Shown here piece after piece: positions 30,444 through 40,020 of a stretch of DNA of 64,000 bases (positions within the stretch are counted from its first letter, which is position 1; each line of letters begins with the position of its first letter). The notes beneath the pieces were generated by a model. It did not search any database. It had not been told where the DNA came from and saw only the letters and a list, made by a program, of their open reading frames with translations. Made by a program: the position numbers and the translations under genes. The stretch lies in NCBI GenBank assembly GCA_036381615.1, contig DASVCL010000079.1, forward strand, positions 1 through 64,000, given 5' to 3'. The DNA comes from CALANV01 sp036381615. Lineage in GTDB: Bacteria > Pseudomonadota > Alphaproteobacteria > CACIAM-22H2.

Positions 30444-30944
30444 TCAACGTTTCGTCACGAGCGGCCGGAACTCGTCGACCACGGCCGAATACAGGGCGCG
30501 CTTGAACGGCACGATCAGCGTTGGAAGATCTTCGAGATGCACCCATTTCCAAGCGCCGAATTCGGGGTGCGCGGTCGCGAGGTTGATCTCGTCGTCGCGC
30601 CCGAGAAAACGGGCGGCGAACCATTTCTGGCGCTGGCCGCGGTAGCGGCCGCCCCACACCTTGCCGACGAGATCGGGCGGCAGGTCGTAGGTGTACCAGT
30701 CGCGGCTTTCCGCGATGATGACCGCATTGGCGGTCCCGATCTCTTCCTCGAGCTCGCGCAGCGCCGCGGCGCGCGGCGCCTCGTCCGCGTCGATGCCGCC
30801 CTGCGGCATCTGCCAGGCGTCGCCCGGCGTGTCGATGCGCTTGGCGACGAAGACCTCGCCGGCGGGGTTCAGCAGCATGATCCCGACGCCGAGCCGATAG
30901 GCAAGATCGCCCGTATCGCGGACCGGTTCCGGCGGCGTGCTCAT
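30444..30944 (-). CDS. rppH: RNA pyrophosphohydrolase RppH (Nudix)
   Basis: A 166-residue Nudix hydrolase with a perfect Nudix box, GGIDADEAPRAAALRELEEEIGT (about residues 48-70). YRLGVGIMLLNPAGEVFVAKRIDTPGDAWQMPQGG and YDLPPDLVGKVWGGRYRGQRQKWFAARF identify the RppH/ApaH-type group. It removes pyrophosphate from 5' ends of mRNA to start decay. It ends the minus-strand block gpmI-envC-ctpA-yibQ-rppH, seven bases after yibQ. Confidence 0.94.
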   Translation of the reverse strand: MSTPPEPVRDTGDLAYRLGVGIMLLNPAGEVFVAKRIDTPGDAWQMPQGGIDADEAPRAAALRELEEEIGTANAVIIAESRDWYTYDLPPDLVGKVWGGRYRGQRQKWFAARFLGRDDEINLATAHPEFGAWKWVHLEDLPTLIVPFKRALYSAVVDEFRPLVTKR

Positions 30945-30951
30945 GACGGTC

Positions 30952-32127
30952 TCAGCGGTCGGCCTGCCGGTTCACCACGGCGGTGAGCGGCGACAGCACG
31001 AAGCCCTTGCTTTCCAGCGACGGAATCCATGCGGCGAGCCGTTCGAGCGACACCGGATATGGCTGCGCCATCGCGACCGCGCTGCCGGTCTCGCGCGCGA
31101 TACGCTCGATTTCGGCGAGGCGCGCGTCGATCGCGTCGCGCGACGCTTCGTGGTCGATCCAGCGGTCGACGATGGCGCGCGGCAGGCCGATCTCGCTCGC
31201 GAGTTTGGCCGCCACGCTGCGCGTCGTGGTCCGGCTGTCGAGGAACATCAGCCCGCGCTCGTTCAGCGTCGTCAGGACGGGCTTGAGCGCTTCGGCCATC
31301 GCCGTGAAGCGCGAGCCCATCTCGTTCGTCACGCCGACGTAACCTGTGGCGCGGCTCAGCACCCATTCCAGGCGTTCGAGATTCTGCCGGGGCGTCAGGC
31401 CGGTCAGCAGCGTGCGCGGTCCCGGATCGTTCGCCGGGAAGTTGATCGGCTCCATCGGCAGGCCGAGCAGCACCTCGTGTCCGGCCGCCCGGGCCTGACC
31501 GATCCAGTCGGGCAGACGTTCCGTGTAGGGGCTGAATGCGAGCGTCACTTCGCCGGGCAGCTTCTGGATCGCGGCGGTCGTCGTGGCATGCGACATTCCC
31601 AAATCGTTCATCACCACGGCGATACGGGGCCGGCGATCATTGGCATCGAAGGAGCGACCGAAGCGGAGCCAGGCCGGCGCCTCGGTCTCGCGCGACGTGC
31701 GCGGCGCCGGCGCGATCATCGCCGTCTCGACCGGCGGCGGCGCCTGCATGGCGACCGGCTGGGCGGTCGCATCGGCCCTGGGCGATGCGGAAGCCGTCGT
31801 GTTTTCCGGCGCAGGCGAAGGTCCGGGCACCATCGCCGAAGCGGGGACTGGCGCGGGGATTTTCGCACGCTCGGGGTCGGCGGGTGCGCTCGTCGACGGC
31901 GCGGCGGCTGCCGGCGCCGTCGATGACGTGACGTTGACGAGCGGCGATAACGCGATCCGCACCGCCTCGCGCTCGGACGGTCGCGGTACGCCGTTGATCT
32001 GGGCCCAAAGGAACGCCCCGCCGACTACCGCGACGAGCACGAGCCAAGCAGTGGCGAGGCCCGAGTGTCGCACGGCCGCACCCGCCCCCGACCCCGCCTT
32101 CGGGTTCTGTCGCTCGCCCCCGCCCAC
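30952..32127 (-). CDS. Divergent polysaccharide deacetylase family protein (YibQ-like)
   Basis: A 391-residue protein with one N-terminal membrane helix (LATAWLVLVAVVGGAFLWAQING), a long Pro/Ala-rich linker (about residues 55-140) and a C-terminal NodB-like barrel (RIAVVMNDLGMSHATTTAAIQKLPGEVTLAFSPY, HEVLLGLPMEPINFP, GYVGVTNEMGSRF). The fold faces the periplasm. Co-occurrence with envC and ctpA across proteobacteria suggests a role in cell-wall separation, but no activity is proven. It starts with GTG and is 35 bases after ctpA. Confidence 0.88.
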   Translation of the reverse strand: MGGGERQNPKAGSGAGAAVRHSGLATAWLVLVAVVGGAFLWAQINGVPRPSEREAVRIALSPLVNVTSSTAPAAAAPSTSAPADPERAKIPAPVPASAMVPGPSPAPENTTASASPRADATAQPVAMQAPPPVETAMIAPAPRTSRETEAPAWLRFGRSFDANDRRPRIAVVMNDLGMSHATTTAAIQKLPGEVTLAFSPYTERLPDWIGQARAAGHEVLLGLPMEPINFPANDPGPRTLLTGLTPRQNLERLEWVLSRATGYVGVTNEMGSRFTAMAEALKPVLTTLNERGLMFLDSRTTTRSVAAKLASEIGLPRAIVDRWIDHEASRDAIDARLAEIERIARETGSAVAMAQPYPVSLERLAAWIPSLESKGFVLSPLTAVVNRQADR

Positions 32128-32162
32128 TTGAGCCTGCCGCCGGGACCTGTGCCCGCCGCCGC

Positions 32163-33485
32163 TCAGTTGGTGACGCGGCGGCTGTAGAGCGCGAGCCCGC
32201 GGAGCAGATCGAAGGCGCGCGCCAACTGGTAGTCGTTGGGCGAGTCGATTGCGTTCGGATCGACCTCGGCCTCGGGCGACGGCTGCGGCTGCGTGCCGGA
32301 CGGCTGTGCACCGGGCGGCGTCGTCGGCGCGGGCCGCTGGTCGTTGCGCAGCGCGCCCCGCAGGTCCGCCTCGCGACGGACGTTCGAGGCTTCGATTTTC
32401 TCGATGCGGGCCGGCTCGACGACGATGTCCGGCTGGATCCCCTCGGCCTGGATCGAGCGGCCGGACGGCGTGTAGTAGCGCGCCGTGGTCAAACGGATCG
32501 CGCCCTGGCCGCCGAGCGGGATGATCGTCTGCACCGAACCCTTGCCGAAGGTCTTGGTGCCCAGAATGATTGCGCGGCGATGGTCTTGCAGCGCGCCCGC
32601 GACGATCTCGGAAGCCGAGGCGGATCCGCCGTTGACGAGCACGACCAACGGAAGATTGCCGATCAGATCGCCCGGCTTTGCATTGAAGCGCTGGGCATCG
32701 TCAGGGCGCCGTCCCCGGGTCGAGACGATTTCGCCCTTGTCGAGGAACTCGTCGGCGACGGCGACGGCCTGGTCGAGCAGGCCGCCCGGATTGTTGCGCA
32801 GGTCCAGCACGACGCCGGCAAGGCGGTTGCCGAGCTGATCCTTCAGCTTCTGGACCGCATTGCGCAGGCCGACATCCGTCTGCTCGGTGAATGAAGTGAT
32901 GCGGATATAGCCGAGATCGCCCTCGGTCCGGGCCCTTACCGACTGGATCTTGATGATCGCGCGGGTCAAGGTGATCTCGAACGGTTCCTGGTTGCCGCGC
33001 CGGATGGTCAGCTTGATCGAGCTGTTCACGGGCCCCCGCATCCGCTCGACCGCGTCCTGCAGCGTCAGGCCCATGACCTGCTCGCCGTCCAGGTGCGTGA
33101 TCAGGTCGCCGGGCCGCAGGCCGGCGCGGAACGCCGGCGTGTCGTCGATCGGCGCCACCACCTTGACCAGGCCATTCTCCATCGTGACCTCGATGCCGAG
33201 GCCGCCGAACTCACCGCGCGTCTGCACCTGCATGTCGCGGTAAGACTTCGCGTTCATGAAGCTTGAATGCGGATCGAGCGCCGAGAGCATGCCGTTGATG
33301 GCGTCCTCGATCAGTTTCCGGTCGCTTACTTCCTCGACGTAATCCGACCGGACTCGTTCGAACACCTCGCCGAACAGATTGAGCTGGCGATAGGTATCCG
33401 ACGTATTCGACTGGGCGGTGACAGGCAGAGGGGCGCAGAGCCACAGGGCGCTGAAAGCCACTGCGGCGATCCGAACTAGCTTCAT
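32163..33485 (-). CDS. ctpA: C-terminal processing peptidase (S41 family)
   Basis: A 440-residue secreted serine protease. A signal peptide (MKLVRIAAVAFSALWLCAPLPVTAQ) is followed by a PDZ domain (about residues 95-170, GGLGIEVTMENGLVKVVAPIDDTPAFRAGLRPGDLI) and the S41 domain with catalytic Ser in VNGGSASASEIVAGAL and Lys in GTKTFGKGSVQTI. A Pro/Gln-rich tail follows. It trims periplasmic proteins. The ATG at 33485 overlaps the TGA of envC (ATGA), so the two are coupled. Confidence 0.96.
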   Translation of the reverse strand: MKLVRIAAVAFSALWLCAPLPVTAQSNTSDTYRQLNLFGEVFERVRSDYVEEVSDRKLIEDAINGMLSALDPHSSFMNAKSYRDMQVQTRGEFGGLGIEVTMENGLVKVVAPIDDTPAFRAGLRPGDLITHLDGEQVMGLTLQDAVERMRGPVNSSIKLTIRRGNQEPFEITLTRAIIKIQSVRARTEGDLGYIRITSFTEQTDVGLRNAVQKLKDQLGNRLAGVVLDLRNNPGGLLDQAVAVADEFLDKGEIVSTRGRRPDDAQRFNAKPGDLIGNLPLVVLVNGGSASASEIVAGALQDHRRAIILGTKTFGKGSVQTIIPLGGQGAIRLTTARYYTPSGRSIQAEGIQPDIVVEPARIEKIEASNVRREADLRGALRNDQRPAPTTPPGAQPSGTQPQPSPEAEVDPNAIDSPNDYQLARAFDLLRGLALYSRRVTN

Positions 33486-34774
33486 CCGCTTACCTTCTCG
33501 TTTCGCGACGCCAACCACGGCAGTGGGTCGATCGGCTGACCGTTACGTCGCAATTCAACATAAATCGACGGGCCTCCCGTGTCGGAAGCGCCCGCCACAC
33601 CGACCGGTTCACCCGCCGCAACCAACTGCCCGACGGTCGCGTCAATCCGGCCAAGTCCTACGATCAAAGTATGATATCCCTCGGTGTGTTCGATGATCAA
33701 GATAAGGCCGTATGCACGGAACGGGCCGGCGAAGACGACGTGGCCGTCATACGGCGCAACGACCTGCGCACCCGCGCGCGTCTCGATCGTGATTCCCCGG
33801 TGCGGTTGCCCGCCGGCACCGGGCTCGCCGAACGACAGCGCAATCCGACCGCGCGCGGGCAGGACGACTTGACCGCGGGCCTGCGCGAACGACCGCACTT
33901 GTCCCGGCGCCGCCATGGGCGGCACGAGCCGGCCGACCTGCGTCCCGCGCGCGGCGCGTTCGGTCGCCTGGCGTTCGGCCTCTTCCTGCGCGGCACGGGC
34001 CGCGCGTTCGGCGGCTTCTTGCGTCGCACGTTCCGCATTAAGACGCTCGATCAGCTCCCGAAGATCCGTCGCCTCGCGCGACAGGCGGCTCAGCCGTGCC
34101 GCGGTCTCCCGCCGTTGGGCCTCCGTCTCCTGCTGCAGGCTGATCCGCTGCTTGACCAGCGCGTCGAGCGCCGCCCGGTCCGCCGCCAACCGTTCCGCCG
34201 CCTGCGCCGCTTCGGCGCGTCGCCGCTCCGCTTCGGCGCGTGCCGTCTGCAGGTCATCGATCTCGCGCGCGAGCGCGGCGGCCTCCCGCTCCACGGCCGG
34301 CGTCGCCGCGCCGAGCAGACGCGCCGTCCGCACCGCCTCGATCGGCGAAGCTGGAAGGACGAGGGCGGCTTCCGGCGGTTGACGCCGCAAGCGCAGCAGT
34401 CCGGCGATGAGCCGCGCGAGTTCGGTCCGGCGCTGCTCGAGCTTGTTTTCCCTGGATGCGATGTCCGCCTCGACGCGTGCGACCTCGCGTTCGGCGGCCG
34501 AAAGCGCTTCTTCGCCGTTCTGCAGCGTCCGCGCGAGTTCGACGAGGCGCGTCCGCAGCGCCGCGAGTTCGCGCGCCAGGGCTTCGGCCTCGCGGGCGAG
34601 GCGCCGCTCGGCCTCGCGTTCGGCGTCGATGGCCTTCTCGATCTGCTCGAGGCGTTGTTGCGGCTGCTGGGCAAGCGCGGGCGCCCCCGCGATGCCGAGG
34701 ATGAAACAGGCGAGCGCGACCCGGCGCGAAGCTGGACCGCCGGTAGCGGGGCGAGGGGCGCTAGGCCGTCGCAC
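33482..34774 (-). CDS. envC: EnvC-like murein hydrolase activator
   Basis: A 430-residue periplasmic protein: signal peptide to about residue 35, a long coiled coil rich in Ala, Glu and Arg (about 40-275), and a C-terminal LytM domain (LSFGEPGAGGQPHRGITIETRAGAQVVAPYDGHVVFAGPFRAYGLILIIEHTEGYHTLIVGL). The zinc ligands of active M23 enzymes appear lost (HRGITIE in place of H...D, YHTL in place of HxH), as in EnvC/NlpD, which activate amidases without cutting. The GTG start overlaps gpmI by 14 bases and the stop overlaps ctpA. Confidence 0.92.
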   Translation of the reverse strand: MRRPSAPRPATGGPASRRVALACFILGIAGAPALAQQPQQRLEQIEKAIDAEREAERRLAREAEALARELAALRTRLVELARTLQNGEEALSAAEREVARVEADIASRENKLEQRRTELARLIAGLLRLRRQPPEAALVLPASPIEAVRTARLLGAATPAVEREAAALAREIDDLQTARAEAERRRAEAAQAAERLAADRAALDALVKQRISLQQETEAQRRETAARLSRLSREATDLRELIERLNAERATQEAAERAARAAQEEAERQATERAARGTQVGRLVPPMAAPGQVRSFAQARGQVVLPARGRIALSFGEPGAGGQPHRGITIETRAGAQVVAPYDGHVVFAGPFRAYGLILIIEHTEGYHTLIVGLGRIDATVGQLVAAGEPVGVAGASDTGGPSIYVELRRNGQPIDPLPWLASRNEKVSG

Positions 34775-36362
34775 GGTCCGCCGCGGCTTCCTGCGGCGCG
34801 CCCGGCAGCACGATCAGCGAATGACCCGTCATCTCGGCCGGCGGCTCGATGCCCATGAGCTCGAGCAGCGTCGGTGCCACGTCGGCGAGTTTGCCGTCGC
34901 GCAACGCGATCGGCGCGTTGCGACCGGCGCCGCCGCCGTTCACGAGCATGACCGGGACCGGATTCGTCGTATGCGCGGTATGCGGCTGTCCGGTCTCGGG
35001 ATCGATCATGGTCTCGGCATTGCCGTGGTCGGCGGTGACGAGCAGCGCGCCGCCCATGCGCGTGACGGCCTCGGCGACGCGGCCAAGACATGTGTCGACC
35101 GCCTCGACGGCGCGCGTCGCCGCCTCGAGGTCGCCGGTATGGCCGACCATGTCGGTGTTCGCATAATTGACGAGGATGAAATCGTACTTGCCGGACTCGA
35201 TCGCAGCCACGAGCCTGTCGGTCACCTCGTAGGCGGACATCTCCGGCTTCAGGTCGTAGGTCGCGACCTTGGGCGAAGGGACGAGGATGCGATCCTCGCC
35301 GGGAAATTCACGCTCAGCCCCGCCGTTGAAGAAGAACGTGACGTGCGCGTATTTCTCGGTTTCGGCGATGCGCAACTGCTTCAGGCCCAGACGCGCCATC
35401 ACCTCGCCCATGACGTTGTTGAGCTCGAGCGGCGGAAAGATCGTCGCCATGAACCGATTGAGCTGATCGGAATACTCGACCATGCCGAGGGCGGCCGCGA
35501 ACCGGACGACGCGCGCGCGGGAAAAGCCGCTGAACTCGGGATCGAGCAGCGCCAGCAGGATCTCGCGCGCCCGATCGGCGCGGAAATTCGCCATCAGCAC
35601 GCCGTCGCCGTCCTTCATCCCGCCATAGGTGCCGATGACGGTCGGCAGCACGAATTCGTCGGTGGTGTTCCTGGCATAGGATTGCGCGACGGACGACAGC
35701 GCGTCGGGCGCCATTTCGCCGCGCGCATCGACCAGCGCGGCGTAGGCGAGGGCGATGCGGTCCCAACGCTTGTCGCGATCCATCGCGTAGTAGCGGCCGC
35801 TGACGGTCGCGATCGAGACGCGGCCGAGATCGGCGACATCGGACGCGAATTTCTGCAGGTATCCCTCGGCGCTCTTGGGCGGCGTGTCGCGTCCGTCCAG
35901 AAAGGCGTGCACCCAGACCTTGAGGCCGGCCTCGGCGAGGATCCGCGCCAGGGCCGCGATGTGGTCCTGATGCGAATGGACGCCGCCCGGCGACATCAGA
36001 CCCATCAGGTGGACGGCGCCGCCGCCGGCCTTCATCGTGTCGATGAAATGGCGGAGCGTCGGGTTCGCCGCGAGGCTTCCGTCCTGCACGGCTTGATCGA
36101 TGCGCGGCAGGTCCTGCATGACGACCCGGCCCGCGCCAAGGTTCATGTGGCCGACTTCGGAGTTGCCCATCTGGCCCGGCGGAAGCCCGACGTGGAGCTC
36201 CGATGCCTGGAGAAAGGCGATCGGGCTCGTCTTCGCGAGACGGTCGAGATTGGGCGTCTTGGCGCGCAGGATGGCGTTGTCGGGGGCAGGCTTGTCGCGA
36301 TGGCCCCAGCCGTCGAGGACGCAGAGGACGATCGGACGCTGTCGCGGCGAAAACTTGGTCAT
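34761..36362 (-). CDS. gpmI: 2,3-bisphosphoglycerate-independent phosphoglycerate mutase
   Basis: A 533-residue Mn-dependent mutase of the alkaline phosphatase superfamily. It starts with the metal Asp in IVLCVLDGWGHRD, has the nucleophilic Ser in GQMGNSEVGHMNLGAGRVV, then HQDHIAALARI, FLDGRDTPPKS, ANFRADRAREI, MVGHTGDLEAA and LLVTADHGNAE. It converts 3- to 2-phosphoglycerate in glycolysis. It heads the gpmI-envC-ctpA-yibQ-rppH operon; a region of 215 bases upstream holds the promoter, which I could not pin down. Confidence 0.97.
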   Translation of the reverse strand: MTKFSPRQRPIVLCVLDGWGHRDKPAPDNAILRAKTPNLDRLAKTSPIAFLQASELHVGLPPGQMGNSEVGHMNLGAGRVVMQDLPRIDQAVQDGSLAANPTLRHFIDTMKAGGGAVHLMGLMSPGGVHSHQDHIAALARILAEAGLKVWVHAFLDGRDTPPKSAEGYLQKFASDVADLGRVSIATVSGRYYAMDRDKRWDRIALAYAALVDARGEMAPDALSSVAQSYARNTTDEFVLPTVIGTYGGMKDGDGVLMANFRADRAREILLALLDPEFSGFSRARVVRFAAALGMVEYSDQLNRFMATIFPPLELNNVMGEVMARLGLKQLRIAETEKYAHVTFFFNGGAEREFPGEDRILVPSPKVATYDLKPEMSAYEVTDRLVAAIESGKYDFILVNYANTDMVGHTGDLEAATRAVEAVDTCLGRVAEAVTRMGGALLVTADHGNAETMIDPETGQPHTAHTTNPVPVMLVNGGGAGRNAPIALRDGKLADVAPTLLELMGIEPPAEMTGHSLIVLPGAPQEAAADRATA

Positions 36363-36577
36363 GGCGGAAATATAGAGAAGCCCTTCGGTTTTTCAAAACA
36401 CCGGGGCGGTGTCGCGGCCGGATGCTGCTCATGCCCTGCGCCTCGCGCTTGGTCGATGCCGCCGACGGACGACCACCCATGTCCTGCGGCCGAATGTCCC
36501 GAGACGGCGCGGCCATAACCATTCGTTAACCAAACGGCGGGAGGCTCGGATCCGCTGTTCAATCGGGTCGTGCGTCC

Positions 36578-36730
36578 ATGCGGATCGCCTTCTTCACCTT
36601 CGCTCTCATCGCCGGCATTGGCGTCGTCGCCGGCCACGTCGACGGCGAGGCCCGCAGCCTCTTCGGGCACGTGGCGGATTGGCTCGACGTCGTCGGATCG
36701 GTCACCGCTTCTCCTCCGAACGTCCGGTAA
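36578..36730 (+). CDS. Small putative membrane protein (50 aa)
   Basis: A short frame reads MRIAFFTFALIAGIGVVAGHVDG and continues EARSLFGHVADWLDVVGSVTASPPNVR. It has one hydrophobic N-terminal segment that could be a membrane anchor or signal peptide. The codon pattern is typical of the region and it lies in the gap between gpmI and the MFS gene, but there is no clear ribosome site and the last 29 bases overlap the MFS 3' end. I do not recognise a family. Confidence 0.35.
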   Translation: MRIAFFTFALIAGIGVVAGHVDGEARSLFGHVADWLDVVGSVTASPPNVR

Positions 36731-38195
36731 CGAGGCGCCCGATCGGCGCGCGCGTGATGACGCGCAGCCCCGCAACGGTCGAAAGGTTGCGGACGCTGCG
36801 CTGCGCCTCGAGCATGAATTCACGCACGACGCGCCGCTCGCCGACTTCGCCCGCCTCCTCGATCTTCTGAAGGCGCAGCACGGCATAGAGGCCGAGAAGG
36901 AAGGCGAGCGCGAAAAAGAAGTCCCAGTGCCGAAGCTGCATGGCGACGATCTCGGCGGCGCGGTCACTGGTTCCCCAATGAATGACGAGCGAGAGCTGCT
37001 TGTCGGAAAACCATTCCGACAAGGTTCCGCCCAGGATCGGCGCGACGCCGGCGGCCAGTGCACCGATCAGGCCGTTGGTCGCGAGATAGCTGGTCGCCTG
37101 TCCTTCGGGCGCGAGCTTGAGCCCGATGCTGCCCGTCGCGAGCCCGATGCCGGCCGCCGCGCCGCCCATCAGGATGTGAATTCCGATCAGCATCGGCACG
37201 GTAAGGACGTGCGTCTGCGGCGTGTGCGTGTAGGGCAGGGCGAAGATGCAGGCGAGGAACACGGGTGCGCAGACGGCGAGCACCGACTTGTTCGAGAAGC
37301 GGTCGGCGATGACGCCCCACCACTGCAGCGTGGCGAGGTTGGCGAGTTGGCTCAGCGCGGCCAGGGTCACGACGAAGCCGAGCCCGAATCCGAGCTGCTG
37401 GACGAGATAGACGGTGATGAACGGTGCGGCGAGATTCGTTGCGAAGTTCCACGATGCCATGAACAGGATCAGGCGGCGGAAGTTGCGCTCGCGCAGCGGC
37501 TCGCGCATGAGCGCGACCGGATTGATGCTGCGCGTCGTCGCACCGGAATCGCGCATGGCGCGTTCGGGCACGCGCGTGAGCCAGTACGAGCTGATGAAGC
37601 CGGCGACCGCGCCGAGCACGAAGACCGCGGCATAAGCCGCGCGCCTGCCGTCAGGGCCGAGCATGGCCGGCGCGTGATCGATCAGCAGGCCGGCGAGCAG
37701 GTTCGCGGTCATGCCGAGGCCTGTCGCCCAGAACAGCCGGCGCGCGAAAAAATCGCCCAATCCCTCCTTGGGCAGCAGGTCGTGGATCCACGAGTTCCAC
37801 GCGCAGGTGCCGACGGCGCCAAGAGCGCAGATCAGGATCTGCGCCGGAATCAGCAAGCCGAGGGCAACCTCCGCGTCCGGCAGGAAGGCGAGAACGGCAA
37901 GGCCGAGGATCGTCACGCGGCTGATCGTCGCCGCCAGGACCGTGATCGCCTTGCGCCGCCGCAGCCGTTCGACCAGCCAGATCGCCGGAAGCTGGGCGAG
38001 CTGGCTCACGAACGGAATCGCCGCGAGCACGCCGATGATGCTGTCCGGCGCGCCGAGTTCGAGCGCGAACCCGACGAGCAGCACGCCGCTGGTCAGGGCG
38101 CCGACGACATTGGCCCAGGCGCCATCGTGAATCAGCGCCTGCTTGCCGTGTTCGATGTCTTTGGTGGTAACGATCGAAAGAGGTGAAAGCCCCAC
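36702..38195 (-). CDS. MFS transporter
   Basis: A 497-residue polytopic protein with about 12 helices, longer than most MFS proteins. Recognisable parts are HDGAWANVVGALTSGVLLVGFALELGAPDSIIGVLAAIPFVSQLAQLPAIWLVERLRRRKAI and a second-half TLAALSQLANLATLQWWGVIADRFSNKSV (motif A-like). The cargo is unknown. It separates rlmH from gpmI, which are often neighbours in alphaproteobacteria, so it looks like an insertion into a conserved block. Confidence 0.85.
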   Translation of the reverse strand: MGLSPLSIVTTKDIEHGKQALIHDGAWANVVGALTSGVLLVGFALELGAPDSIIGVLAAIPFVSQLAQLPAIWLVERLRRRKAITVLAATISRVTILGLAVLAFLPDAEVALGLLIPAQILICALGAVGTCAWNSWIHDLLPKEGLGDFFARRLFWATGLGMTANLLAGLLIDHAPAMLGPDGRRAAYAAVFVLGAVAGFISSYWLTRVPERAMRDSGATTRSINPVALMREPLRERNFRRLILFMASWNFATNLAAPFITVYLVQQLGFGLGFVVTLAALSQLANLATLQWWGVIADRFSNKSVLAVCAPVFLACIFALPYTHTPQTHVLTVPMLIGIHILMGGAAAGIGLATGSIGLKLAPEGQATSYLATNGLIGALAAGVAPILGGTLSEWFSDKQLSLVIHWGTSDRAAEIVAMQLRHWDFFFALAFLLGLYAVLRLQKIEEAGEVGERRVVREFMLEAQRSVRNLSTVAGLRVITRAPIGRLVTGRSEEKR

Positions 38196-38270
38196 GCCGG
38201 CACGAACGACTAAAGACCTCGACCGTTCCGCCGCAGGTCGGGGCGGCGGCCGCGAGCGGGAATGGAATTC

Positions 38271-38744
38271 TCAGCCGCGATGATAGGGATGGCCCTGGAG
38301 GATGCTGGCGGCGCGGTAGATCTGTTCGGCCAGCATGACCCGCACCAGCATGTGCGGCCATGTCATCGGGCCGAGCGACAGAACGAAATCGGCCTTCCGC
38401 ACGAAGTCCGGATCGAGCCCGTCGGCGCCGCCGATCACGAAGGCGAGGGTTTGAACGCTGGTATCGCGCCATTTGGCGAGGCGCACCGCGAACGCCTCGC
38501 TCGACAACGGCGTGCCGCGGGCATCGAGCGCGACGACGGTGGCGCCCGACGGCAATGCCGCGCGCAGCAACGCGCTCTCGCGCGCCTTGAGTTCGGGCGG
38601 CGGGAGCTTGCGCCGTTCCTCGACCTCGCACAGGTCGATCCGGCCGAACAACCGCGTCGCCGCGATGCGGCCGACGTAGTCGGCGAACAAATCGCCGACG
38701 GCGCCCGTTCGCGCACGGCCGACAGCGACGATGACGATGCGCAT
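38271..38744 (-). CDS. rlmH: 23S rRNA (pseudouridine1915-N3)-methyltransferase RlmH
   Basis: A 157-residue SPOUT methyltransferase. It begins MRIVIVAVGRARTGAVGDLFADYVGRI, and the SAM knot is ALDARGTPLSSEAFA, FVIGGADGLDP and LSLGPMTWPHMLVRVMLAEQIYRAASILQGHPYHRG, the invariant RlmH tail. The ATG at 38744 is placed 5 bases after GGAGG; the GTG two codons upstream would overlap that site. It sits 75 bases downstream of rsfS. Confidence 0.97.
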   Translation of the reverse strand: MRIVIVAVGRARTGAVGDLFADYVGRIAATRLFGRIDLCEVEERRKLPPPELKARESALLRAALPSGATVVALDARGTPLSSEAFAVRLAKWRDTSVQTLAFVIGGADGLDPDFVRKADFVLSLGPMTWPHMLVRVMLAEQIYRAASILQGHPYHRG

Positions 38745-38819
38745 CGGCACCTCCGGCCGTGACCGCCCGCAGGCCGCGAACCTCGAACGTCGCCCCGAAG
38801 GGCGGGACGAGGCCTCAGG

Positions 38820-39227
38820 TCAAGCGCCGACCGCCCGCTCCAGCTCCGGCAGGTCGACGCCCCACATCTTCTCGAGATTGTAGAGGGCGCGAATCTCCGG
38901 CCGGAACAGGTGCACGACCACGTCGCCGATGTCGATCAGGACCCAGTCACCCTGCGCCTTTCCTTCGATCGGCACATGAGTGTGACCGCGGGCCTTGAGC
39001 TTTTCGATGAGGTGGTCGGCCATCGCCGAAAGATGCCGCTGCGAGCGGCCCGTCGCTATGACCATGTAGTCGGCGATGGAGGTTTTGTCGGTGAGATCGA
39101 GGGTGACGATCTCCTCGGCCTTATCGGCGTCGAGCGATGTCTCGACGAGTTTCAGGACCGAACTGACGGACGGCGGAACCTTACGCTTGCGGGTCGGGAT
39201 AGCGGTCTCCTTGAACAGTGTCGACAT
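38820..39227 (-). CDS. rsfS: Ribosomal silencing factor RsfS
   Basis: A 135-residue RsfS (Iojap) protein: KLVETSLDADKAEEIVTLDLTDKTSIADYMVIATGRSQRHLSAMADHLIEKLK, then GDWVLIDIGDVVVHLFRPEIRALYNLEKMWG. It binds uL14 on the 50S subunit and blocks subunit joining under starvation. Its start overlaps the end of nadD by 47 bases, so translation is probably coupled. Confidence 0.96.
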   Translation of the reverse strand: MSTLFKETAIPTRKRKVPPSVSSVLKLVETSLDADKAEEIVTLDLTDKTSIADYMVIATGRSQRHLSAMADHLIEKLKARGHTHVPIEGKAQGDWVLIDIGDVVVHLFRPEIRALYNLEKMWGVDLPELERAVGA

Positions 39228-39897
39228 CTACCTCTTTGCCTGGCGCGGCACCCTGCTCCGGTCCGTTCGCCGCCCGCCGGGCGCGGATCGACGTTGCGGA
39301 CGCCGGATGCAGGCGGGTGTGCAAAAACACCCAGGCGGGCGGTTTCCGTGACGCGAGCCGGGCCGCGTTGTCGCGCGGTCGCCGCCGGGCTGTGGAAAAC
39401 CGATGCGCCGCCTTACCGGCCAATGCCTTAGTAGAATAGGTAGGACGCGCGAAGATCGCAACGGGCACGCTGTCGAAGATGGATGACCAGCGCTCCCAGC
39501 GCGGGATTTGCGCAAGGTTGTCGGCACCCATCAGCCAAACGAACGAGGTGCGCGGGAAGCGACGGATGAGAGCCGCGAGCGTATCGGCGGTAAACCGGGT
39601 GCCGAGCGCCTCTTCCACCGCCACCGCCCGCAGTCGCGGATGGCGGCTGATCGCGGCGGCGCTGGCGAGGCGCGCGGCAAGCGGCGCCATGTCCGCCCGG
39701 TCCTTCAGCGGGTTGCCGGGCGACACCAGGAACCAGACCTCGTCCAGGTCGAGATGTTTGAGCGCAAGTTCGGCGATATGCCGGTGGCCGGCATGGGCGG
39801 GGTTGAACGATCCGCCGAGCAGGCCGACGCGTCGCTTGGGCAGGAAGCCGAGCACGCGGGCAGGGAACGGTCGCGCCGCCTTGCGGTGCACTGTCAT
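39181..39897 (-). CDS. nadD: Nicotinate-nucleotide adenylyltransferase NadD
   Basis: A 238-residue nucleotidyltransferase. The family motif GLLGGSFNPAHAGHRHIAELAL contains the HxGH signature, and FVWLMGADNLAQIPRWERW and the C-terminal TSIRARR (ISSTxIR-like) are present. It adenylates nicotinate mononucleotide in NAD synthesis. A 30-residue tail beyond the usual end overlaps rsfS. It is the first gene of nadD-rsfS-rlmH. Confidence 0.94.
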   Translation of the reverse strand: MTVHRKAARPFPARVLGFLPKRRVGLLGGSFNPAHAGHRHIAELALKHLDLDEVWFLVSPGNPLKDRADMAPLAARLASAAAISRHPRLRAVAVEEALGTRFTADTLAALIRRFPRTSFVWLMGADNLAQIPRWERWSSIFDSVPVAIFARPTYSTKALAGKAAHRFSTARRRPRDNAARLASRKPPAWVFLHTRLHPASATSIRARRAANGPEQGAAPGKEVDVDTVQGDRYPDPQA

Positions 39898-40020
39898 GAC
39901 CGGGTGAAGTCTGGCGGAAATGTCATAGGTCCGCGCCGCGCGGCTCCGCTCGCCTAAGGGAGGCCGTTCCGGTCGGGCGGGCGGCGGGACGACGTTATGC
40001 CGGCGTGCATGTCCGACTCG